The notes beneath the pieces are model-generated. The model did not search any database. It was not told where the DNA came from and saw nothing but the letters and a program-made list of their open reading frames with translations. From the NCBI GenBank assembly GCA_959347315.1, contig OY365810.1, positions 31,457,476-31,521,475 on the forward strand: a stretch of DNA of 64,000 nt, given 5' to 3'. The position numbers and the translations under genes were made by a program. This stretch comes from Bimastos eiseni (Eukaryota; Annelida; Clitellata; Crassiclitellata; Lumbricidae). How positions within the stretch are numbered: position 1 is the first letter of the stretch; each line of letters begins with the position of its first letter. Below are positions 50,701 to 62,700 of this stretch, piece by piece.

Positions 50701-53700
50701 TCGGAAATTTCTCAAATGCGACCCGTGGGATCAAGATGGTTTACATGTCGAAAATGTAGAATGTGAGTATCACATATATTTTTAAAGAACAAATTGCTTG
50801 CTTTAAAATGACACAATAATTTTTATAGCACCTGCATGTTAAAACCAAACCAGATAAGTGTATCTGCGGTTGGGATCTCATGATCCTGTAATTGAGGATG
50901 CAGTGAAAAGGTAATAATAGACAACATCGGACCTATCTGGGGCTGTGAAACACGGAAGAGAAGAAGAATAAATCAGCATGGCCACAGAGACCATGAGTTA
51001 TGTCTCAATCAAAAGAGTGTCATGTATCCTCAAAACTGCATATATGTCTTACCAAATTCCACTTGGTCAGCAATGCTATCTGCCCGTGCCTTAAGGTCTA
51101 TGCTGCGTTCACGCGATTGCTTTGCATCATCTGCCAGACCAGAAGACTACAACAATGAACTTGAAACTCAGTCACGATGACCATGAAATATTGGCATAAG
51201 TATAAATACTCTAACCCTCTAAACATCTGTCAAATAATAAATTTCAAGAGTCTCAAAACATTCATTCATTCATTTATACACTTATTTATTCAATCAAATA
51301 GTTCCATAACTTATCAAAACTCAATAGTTTAGCAAAACATATAATCTCAAAAGTGCTTCCAGACCAACCACAGCAGCATAAAACAACTTCTAAGTGTTAC
51401 GTTCAAATTGTGCTGAAGATTAGTGCAGTTTCTGCACGACACAGTGCAGTCAATTTATGAGCAACGCACTTATGACAGGTTATAACATGACTACTAACAA
51501 TACCTATTCAACGCACAAGACCCATCGACACATTGTACATGTGGTCTTGGTGACGGCGGCTGGCAACGACCGTGTATAAGTGCATTATGCACTTACACAT
51601 CCCTTGCCAAAAGAAGCAGATATTGCATTGTCCAATCCAGAGAATGGCCTAACCACTTAAATGGCCAGCGTTGTGTTGGCATGGTGTGTGCAAAGGGTGA
51701 ATGTTGCACAGAGATTGGCCAATATATAACTGGTGCAAAAAAGCATCCTGTAAGTAGCAGATGAAGCAACCAGGCGAAACTGCCTGTCACATCTCTACGA
51801 AGAGATGATAAATACTTTCTACATAGGATTCGTCCATTAACCTCCATGAGTTATACCAGGTCAACACCAGTCATAGGGAGAGAACTAAAAGCACTGACCA
51901 TGCCCGATGCTTCTTCAGCGACTGTTATGGCTTCAAGAGATGCATTCAGAGCACCGTTAATGGCATCAATAATCGCTTGGTAGGCATTGGAGGCATTCAA
52001 CGCAGCCTCTGCTGACTCACGAGTATCTGCAATTAGGCTGAAACAAACGAAAAGCTAACTGAATGTAAACGCGCAAAAGCAACACGCATAAAAATTCAAT
52101 CTTTTACTAAACTTTTATATTATAAGAGGCATTGTTTAAATCTATATCAACAATCCTTTCAAGCAATGAAACATCAGATCAAAATTCCCAATCGTCTTTA
52201 CGTTCGCTGCCTCAATGCCATTGTGCAATCCCTACAACCAAAACTCGCAATTACAGTCTTTGGAAGTAAAACAAAACCGCCTTACAATGAGATCGAGGTT
52301 AAATGAAGCAATTTTATATGGCTGGACTAAATATCAACATCAACAACTGTCTGCAACCCATCTCTTGCACTCCATTGTGGCAGATGGGTAATAGAGTAAT
52401 GGACAATACACTGAAATTTTATAACTGAATTTAAAACTGTTTTACTCACTAACCATTACCTTTCCAACATTTCTGCCAAATCTTATAACTGAATTTCAAC
52501 TGGTTTCTTATCGGCTATTACCTTTCCAACATTTCTGCCAAATTATATAACTGAATTTCAACTGGTTTTTTATCGGCTATTACCTTTCCAACATTTCTAC
52601 CAAATCTTATAACTGAATTTCAACTGGTTTTTTATCAGTCACTACCTTTCCAACATTTCTGCCAAATCTTATAACTGAATTTCAACTGGTTTCTTATCGG
52701 CTATTACCTTTCCAACATTTCTGCCTGTCTCCTTAACTTCTCAGCATGTTCTCTGGCATCATCAACGAGAGGTCGCAGGACCTTGTTTTCCCGGGACAGT
52801 TCGTCCACTGACAGCCGCAGCTCTACGATTGCAGCGTCCAATTGGCTAGACTCACGCTCCACATCCTACAGTCAACCAACAGGGAAAGAGATAAAAAATA
52901 AATACCAATTACCTGAACAACTAATACATAAATAATGTAAAAACATTGAATGTTTACAGGAAATAATCATAACTACACGAGAAATCACGCTCCTCAAAAT
53001 CAAAATAAACCCACACTGAACAGCTGCATGCCAGTATTGAATGGTTGTTTGAAATTTATTATTATTTGATGAACCCATCAAAACTTTCAGCAAGTTATAG
53101 AAGATACATGTCACTATTTTATGAGTGTACAATTTATTTCACTCTAACTACTTTGAGGATGTCTAATTGCTTTATTTGTTCATATTATGATGTGCCCACA
53201 GTAAAGTACATACTTACTTATATAAATACCATTTTCTAGAGTTCAATGAAAGTCTGAATTCTGTGTTACTCACATTGTAAGCCTTTGTTGCATCAGTTAG
53301 AAATCCTCTGGCATCATCGAGAAGCTTCTTGGCTCGATCAATACAACTACGAATATCAGTTTGTGTCTGACGAATCTTAGAAATTGTATCCTACAAAGTA
53401 AACCAAAGTTTAAAATATACAGCAATGTGCAACTAAATCTAACAGTGTTCAATCACTCTACTGGACAGCTAATCGATCTCTCTATTGTATAATTGAACAA
53501 TCTCTCTCCCAGATAACTGATCAATCACTCTCCTGCACAACTGATCCGTCAACAACATAGTTATGAAGTCAAGCATCAACTATATTTATTTTAAGTCACT
53601 ATCAAAAGTACTATAAAAGTACATAAAAGACTTGCCTGAGCTTACTGCACAGAACTGTCTTATGGTAAGCTTAACTCCACAGTTTCCATTTTATAAAAGC

Positions 53701-56700
53701 AAGCATGTAATGAGCAAAGTTAACAACTATAAAAAAAATTATTCATATCAACCAGTCACTCAGACAAACAAAACATAACCTTAAAATATGAAGAATTTAC
53801 TCGTAAAAAATTAACTAATTGATCTAGATTGCGATGTGTCTTACAGTGACGAAGATCTTGAGCTGTTTGATGCGGCTGTTCATATCCATGGCTGCCTGCG
53901 AATGGTCGAGGGAGTGGCGACTGCTGTTCTGGAGATCCTGTAGTTTATTCAGAATGTCATCAATGAAGATGCTTATCTCCACAGTACGATTCGACTGAGA
54001 CGTGGCTCGGTCCATCAGCTCCTTTGCTCTTCTCAGCGCTTAAATTAAGTAAACAAACTTCATTACTCTCCTCAATTAAAACAACACCATGCATGAAATC
54101 CCTAGACATTCTCCCTGACATGACCCAAATAAGCTGGCAGCCTATGTATTAACTAAAGAGCACAATGCCTTAGAAATGTTGAGCTTGCAAATGCAATTAT
54201 GACTATCATAAACTGCATTAGTTACATTCTCAACATAAGTTTTGCAAGCACCTCTAACTGATTTTAAGCCAATTACAATTGGAATACATATACTAAATAA
54301 TTTCATTTTTACCCAACATTCTATACTGGTAGATGGTAGATTAGCCATGGCATACTCATTATAACATGAATTCAGAAATAAGCTGATCGGAAAGATCAAT
54401 CAATCGATCGATCAATAAATCAATCAATAAATCAATCAATTTATCAATCAACATCGTTTTATCATCTCCAACCAAGTGTAGAGTATTTGCTAACAGAACA
54501 TATATACAACCAATGCATAGCCAGCGTAATCAAGATCGTTGATATAATAATTTGTTCATATATAAATAATGAATAAGACCTAATTGCAGTTAAGAAATGG
54601 CTCCCCAGAGATGCAGTTCCTTATAAATAAAATAATAACTATATTGGCAACAACAACATTCTTCTTATTTTTACAAAAGCTTCACTAGAAAATTTGCAAC
54701 CTACCCTCTACTGCATTTTCAAGTTCTGTTTGGGCAGCCCTGTCCCTGGATGAGAAGTCACGTGACTTGATTTCACTCAGCATCACTTCGGCCTGTCTCA
54801 GCAACTCCTCGATATTGCTGTTACCAATGCTTCCTTGGATAGCATCCAAAATGCTCTTCACAAAGTTCACAGCATCTGCAATGTCAAACGATCAAAATCA
54901 CACGTTGCCCAAGACACGGCAAAACAAATTCAACAACTGAAGTGCTAAAGTGAAATCTTGTCCATCATAGCGATTAATTTTAATGCATGTAAACCAAATG
55001 TTCCAGATGTGTTTATGATAAATCACATCTGTATGTATAGACATAATTAAGAGTGTCAATTAATGGTTGATTTATTACTGTCAGCAGGTCATATGCTGCA
55101 CCAGTTTCTTCCACCAATAAAGACGACCTCCTATTCTCTGCGTCCATAACCGCATCAGCATGTTATTCCACAGGTAAACAATCTAACATGAAAATCCTTT
55201 TAAATTGGAATGCCTTACTTTTAACACTTTAACAACCAGCCAGATTGATTTCCCATACATTATAACATGCGCTGGTTGTTAAAGCGTTAAATGCATTGTA
55301 CACCAGATTGAAAATATGTAGCTGGTTAAATATAGAATATACTTACTCACTTACTTACAGACGATGCTCGCCCCCGCTGACGAGTTGTAGCTGCATTTAA
55401 TAAAACTGGTCCCATGTGTAAAGATCATGTGAATTACCATTTGCCTCTCTGATGGCCATTTGAACGAGGTCTTGATAGAGATTCTCTGCTCGAATCTTAA
55501 CATCCGCTGCGTCAGATTCCACCAATTCCGAGTTCCTCACCGTACGATCCGACTGAAACAACGAGAATCACGAGTCTACTCAAACGGAACAACAGTATCT
55601 GAACTCACTTTCATAAGTCACTAATTATGCTGCATAAACTTTATTAATTTGTAGTCATTAGACCAATTATTTTCACATTGTTTCTAGCACAAGTAATCTT
55701 CAGATTTCATGTTAACAAACTAATTAAATTTCAATTTACAAAATGATCATAAATACTATGATTGATGAAACATCATAAAGGGCACTGCTGCTGACCTTGG
55801 TGTTGACCTCTGTGGCGAGTGTCTGGACCTCGTAGAGTTCTTTCTTGATAGGGTTCAGCTGAGAGGGGTCAGTGGGGCGGTTGATCAAATTGTCCACCAG
55901 AGGTCTCAGTTCAGCAACCGTCCGGTTGATCTTTTCCAGGCGCTGGAAGGCGATGATACCAACGGAGACGCTGTCCAGCTCACGTCTCATCGAAGTTATG
56001 TTGTGGTCGATGATATCGATGTCATCCATCAACAGGTGAATACAGTTGTCACATTCTAGACAAAAGAAATAAAGACAATGACATGTAATTCTAGACAAGA
56101 ATAAAGACATCAACTGCAACTCATTGTATTGTGAAAGACATCTAAAAACTTTCAGTTGCTGGAAAACTGTTGCTACTTTCTTTGCCTCGATTTCACTTTC
56201 TTCTATATCTTGCTCTCTGTTGCCAAGTCTGAGCAGGGTTTAGCATCTTTATGATTTGACGTGAAAATAACTTTCTGCTTGTTCTTCTGACCCACTTCAC
56301 CTGCTAACTGACTTGTTCTTCTTGTATCTCGGTTGTGAACTTCTTTATCCCAGCACTATTGGTGCGGTGTGTCCCACACTATGGAATGACCTTCACCCAT
56401 CAATGTTGAGTAGGATTCTTGTGGAGAACTCACCTGCATCTCTTTGTTGCATAAAGACCTTTCTTTTCCCAGATCCGTCATGCTGAGAATGCCTCTACAT
56501 AGCCTATTACAAAAGGTGCTTTACAAATATTCATATACAACAAGATCAGATATCTCTGACTCTCAATCTCTTCTCACTATCAAATGTTATTCAATTAAGG
56601 GAAGATGACAGAGATTTGTCCGCTCACCATTGCACCCAATTCCTGGAATCATGATCCACCGAGGAAGACATTGGTCACAGTTGGGTCCAGTCACTCCAGG

Positions 56701-59700
56701 TAGACACTGACACTGACCAGTCAAAGGGTCACAGGTCACCGCTCCAGACGACAAGCAAGTGCAGCCTGAAAAACCAACACAACTCAGAATATCATAACAC
56801 TACAGACCTTCAAAAAATACTGTCAATAGAATAATATCCCCTTTCTATTGTGTACATTAGGCTAGCGGTTAGCATGCTTGACTGATATCAGGTGGTGCTA
56901 TTTCAGTTTTCAATTACAATTACAATTACTGTTAATCAAGAGGTCGCAGTTCAAATTATCAGCAGATTTCTGTTAAGATTTCTTTGCCATCCGCACCACG
57001 GTCAACTCAGCTATAATGAAAACATATATGGCTTTGAAAGAAGTCGCCTACTCACTCTGACATCCCCGTGGTCCGTAGTTCCAGTATCCCTGCTCGCATT
57101 GGTCACACTTGCGTCCAACTACACCTGGACGACACTGGCACTGACCAGAGTAGATGTCACAGTCAGATGTGACTGAGGCAGGACCACAGCTGCAAGACTC
57201 ACACCCACGCCCACTCTCAAAGCCAAATGTACCACTCTGTCAAACACAAAGACATTCATTAAAACAGTTCTTAGAATGACAACATCATGAAAAGAAATTG
57301 TCACTTCCTACAACTTTCAACTTAAGAAATATGTAAATCTGACATCATCACATTCACAGAGCTCTAATGATCACCACAACTCCATCAGGGTGTCACACAG
57401 GAATATCCACTCAATAGAACGAAAACTCCACACGCTACTGAATGCAATCATTGTCAAATAAGTTGACTGGAGGTGGGAATGCAGAGTTCTCCAATGCAAT
57501 CAGACACCAATTATCACAATTGTTCCCTTCAGGATGATTTTGAAGGTAATCCTGTCCTCAATCAGAAGCTAGTGCAGGGTGTCACTCATACTGCTCACAA
57601 CATGCAAGAATTTTGGCAGGTTAGCAACAATTTTGGCAGTGCATTGGAGAATGAACTCAAGATGTCGTATCCAGAACTTCTGCAGGCCTACAAGAGAGTT
57701 GCAATAGTCCAGCCATGTCAGAATGGACTGAAATAATCACAGTGGTGTCATATGATAAATAAGAAACATATCCTACAAGAAACTAAATAGTAGCTCTCAC
57801 ATGTTTGATAAAACATCAAATTTCTTTCAAAAGTCAACTATTATTAAACTATATAAAAGCAGAATACACGTAGACATAAAATCTTACTCGGCATCGGTCA
57901 CAAGTTGCACCGACAACATTGGGTTTGCACAGACACGATCCCGACTGATGGTCACACAACTCAGAACCAATTGTATTGCAGTTGCAAGCTATGATGAACA
58001 CAAATTTAAAAACAAATAAATTACACCGCATATAAGAAATTCATAGTGAATTTCATATTGAGAAACTTTCTATTATTTCAGCCTTCAGTTCACATTGAAT
58101 GATGAAATATTATCTAAGACAAGTAATTCAATTTAAATCACTGATGAGAATGTATCCTGTGTATGCAGGTCATGTGCCAAAGCATGTATCTGAGCTTTCC
58201 ATTACATGTTTCAAGGACCCATCGAAAGCACTGCTAAGACTGGGATCAAGTAAGAAAGGTGCACTACACCACACAAGGAGGATGTGACTTGAAGTCAAGT
58301 TAGGAGGAACAGCAGATATGTTCAAAGAAGAATTGTTTCAAAGAGAAGGGTCAACCAGGGACTAATATGAAAGAGATACGAAGATGATGAAAACTAGACA
58401 ATTGACCTAGTGTGACAACATCACATCACCCACAATGTATCAGAAAGAAGATCACTGATAGACTGACATGTTGTGGGTTCATGTCCCTTCGATATTAGTC
58501 CCACGATCAACACACTACAGTGTGTGGTCTTCTTGTGTTACTCTTAAGCCAATCCAATACATGTCTACAATTGGTTGATCTACTGAATCTGGCTATTTCT
58601 AGTGATTCTCTGACTAATTTGTTGGATGTCAATAACCAATTTAACCATGCATAGCAGTCGATTGATAAGAGACTTGGTGTCCTTACGTCTGCAGCTCTTC
58701 AGATCAATGGCGTCTCCGTAATACCAGTCCTTGCAACGTTCACAGCGATCGCCACCCGTGTTGTAGAGACACTCAACACATCTGCCTGTGTTGATGTCAC
58801 AACTCTCCGGATTGTCCAGATCAATGTTTCCACTGCACTCACATGGCTTGCACGAATCTCCAACCCGTGCTGGGTTGCCCCAATAACCAATATCACACCT
58901 AGGAAACAGAATTAAAATCAGGGTTTGTTGAGTAAACGAAACCTTGCATCTGTTCAAGCTTGATAAATCTAATTCTTAACCCTTTAACAACCAGCTGCAT
59001 GCGTTTTCCCATATATTTTAGTACATGCTGGTCGTTAAAGGGCTAAAGATTTGATAACTATAACAGTCGACTGACAAGATAATTGGTGCCCTTATGCCAG
59101 GAGTTCTTCAGACCAATATATAATGTAATGTAATAGAACATTTATATAGCGCCCCTTCAGATATCTACTCTGTGCTGGCCCATGATAGTGTAAATGTCAT
59201 TACTAATGAATAATGCCACAACAGCAGTTAGCAAAACAGTGCCCAACAAAGCCACTGCAGCTGGTTTGCAACTGGCAAAGATATTTATCAATTATAATGT
59301 AATTAATTATCACGTTTAGGATATATTACGAGCGATTAAAGTTAGTACCTTTCGCACTTCAATCCAGTATATCCAGGGAGGCAATCACATCGTTCCACTA
59401 CACCACGAAACACTTGACATGTTGCAGCAAAACTGTTCAAACACATCACAAAAAGAACTTAGAAACTGCTCATAAGAACAATAAAGTCATAAAATGGATT
59501 GCAATATACACAATCTAACTTAAAAAATCAAAATATCAGATAACCCAAACAGTCTAAACAGGTGATAAAATGCACGTTTTTATAAAATATTCTTCGAAGT
59601 CATTAATTATCGACAGAGAACATTCTCGGATCTTATCAATTAGAAATTCTGCAATAAATTCTGTAATAAAACGGATTCTGTTGTACAGAACTGAGACAGT

Positions 59701-62700
59701 ATGCAACCCAGACCCTGGAGAATGCCAGGTGAGTAAAACTCCGTACCTTAATGGCATCTCAATATACTGCAAATCACAGTATTTGCATGCTAAATAAAAA
59801 TCCTATGAATATCATGATAACATATGTGTTTTCACATACTTATTTGAGTCTTGTGGAAGAGGACAGGAACAGATCTCACATCTTCCAGTGTAGTCGTCCA
59901 GATAGTAGCCACGCTTGCAAGCGAGACACTGTGGGCCGTGAAAGTTGTCTCGACAGTTCTGAAAATCAGCATTTACGATCAGTTCTAAGGAATTATCAAG
60001 ATTACTTACTCTTGTAAAGTAACTAAACTCTTAACAGCTTGTGTTTATAAATAAACTAAAGGCTTTGCTTAATAAATGAGATATTGATTCGCTTTGAGAT
60101 TGCACAATGTATCAGATCCATAATGATAAAAATATTTAGCAGAACCTGAAATGAGCCCTAACTCTGCATAGTGAAGAGTGGCACAATTGTTCCAAAATTA
60201 AATCTCTGCTACAGATGCACATGAAATCCAAACACCTTCCATCTAAACATCCTGCTAAGGTACACTAAGTTAAACACACCTGGCATTCTCCAGAATCTGG
60301 GTCGCATACTGTGGCACGATTATTGCACTGGCAGGGTACGCATGCTCCAAGATAGGGCCCCTGCTTCGATCGATAGAACCCAGGAGCACACTGTTCACAC
60401 GAGGTCCCAATGTAGTTTGTTGGACACTGACACTGCTCTACGTTAAGAGCTACATTGCCTCTTCCATCGCCAGATGCCACATCCAGGCGCACATCGGATA
60501 ACCTAAACACAGGTACAGAGAGTAAACATCAATGACGATGCTGTTATAGAAGAAAGCACAACACAGTTCACAAAGCAAGACAACGCAAGTAATTTGCAGA
60601 ATACAAAAGACTGCCTTAACTGATAAAACAATTTAATTTGTACAAATGTAAATGCATGCTTGTATAAGCTTTCACATAATGTGTATATTCAAGAAAAGTT
60701 GTTAAATGATTGGTATATATTGTGTAATAATTTTATACCAAGGATGATGTATAGAAACATGTACTAGTTCATCGGCCCAACCGGATAGATTAGTTTTCAG
60801 CGATCTAACACTTAACACATAGGCTGTATAATTGTATAATGTAAATGGATGTGTTCTGACAGCTGTATGTTCTGATTAAACGAAAATCAATCAATCAATA
60901 TCGTGACTGACAGTAGCCAACAGGTACGAAACGAGTAACACACGTAAGGTCCAAAAAGACTCACAAATATCTCAAGTGACAAAGCATGTAACATGGAGAA
61001 ACTGAAGATATCTCTTACTGGATGCTTTGAACCACAGAGTAGAAGGATCCACGGATGTGTAGCGCATGGATTCGCGACAGGACCAACATGAATTGCTCTC
61101 GAGTGACAGGTGATCCCGACGGATGGTGGACAAACTTAGTCTGAAACCACGAGATCAAACTAGCGAAATAAATAACAGGTTTCTTGACAATATTACAACC
61201 ACATCAACAGCAGTATATGAAAGACCTCATCACGATTGATCAAGTCAGAGCCTAGCTATAATACTGGCAAGACCTTCCTAGGCTTCAATGTCTATTCATC
61301 GATGACTTCATATCTAAGTTTGGTCTTGTTATGCAACCTTTAACTCATGGGCGATATAAAACATCTTGAACCAGACAAGATTTATGATAATTATAATGTT
61401 TAGACATCTGTAGACGTGTTAGGACATTTCTGTGTTTTTATGTTACTGTATTTTGTTACAGAAATGATTATAGTTATTCTCAATCATCTGGAACACATTT
61501 GATAGGATCAATTCCATCAATTCATAACATCACATCAGTGGGAAGCCTACCGTTGGAAGTCAATTGTCAATGCATTCAGAAGACAATTAATACTGGAAAG
61601 CTTTATTGCTGGCAAATGTTTGCATTGTCTTTTCCAAATGGACTCCACAAGGTGCAGCAGCTCAGTAAGAGCAAGTGGTGAATCTATACATAAATAAAAA
61701 TCATATACATCCTACGGTTCCTACCTCAAGAAGGTCCACTTCAACAGTCAGTGGGACTCCAGGCACAGGCTGCTCCAGGGAAACATGGCTCAATGTGAAC
61801 TCATGACCCTAAAACGAACAACATTTCAACATGAATTCTTTACCTCGAATGCGCAACAAGCCTGAATGATAGAATATCACTCAGCAACCAATGAGAAATG
61901 GCAAAAAAAAATACTACCACCTGTTACAATAAAAGGTTCGCAAGTTTCGTCAATACATGAAATGAAACCCATTTACATTCTGAAATCGTCCACTTTTAAA
62001 AGACAGTTACTGACAAAGAGATTTCAACATGTATGCTGATGGACAAACGGAAAATTATCTCAATATTTTACACATCTTTGTAAAAAGTTAAGAAAGTGCT
62101 TGGCTTTGGGTTAAACTGAGGTGATCCTAGATGGCATCCTCTTCGCCTTCATCCTTTTTCGCCCAGAATCACCTGAATTTTTCGATTCTAAGAAAACCTT
62201 CACAAAAAACCAGCGTGCGATGTGGGAAGGTGGTGCTCTTTTTATAACCCATTCCAAATCCCATAAAATGACTTCTTTTGCAGTGGTTACAATGAATTGG
62301 TGCATACAACTTTCCAATTTTCTCATGTTTATAGCTACTGACATACAGCCACACAGAAATGCATGGATGTCACCTGAAAATAGCATTTACCTCAATCTTT
62401 ACATCGGCATCAACTCGACCTTCTGAAGGACGACCTCGAGGCAGTTGGAAAAGAACTGTGTAAGTAAGCTTTCCACCATAGGACGTAACCTGAAATACCA
62501 ACAATGAATATCCATGAGAAACTCTTAAGACTTAGTTAGTATGGTCACACATTTAATACCTTGAACGACTGAAACCGCTTACTGAATCGCAAACTAACAA
62601 ATCAATTACAACAGTTATACATATAGCATGCCAAGTGCTGTGTTAAATGGCAATCCAACAGAGCAAATGTCCTGCTTCAGCAGCCGTAGCATAGATTCTC

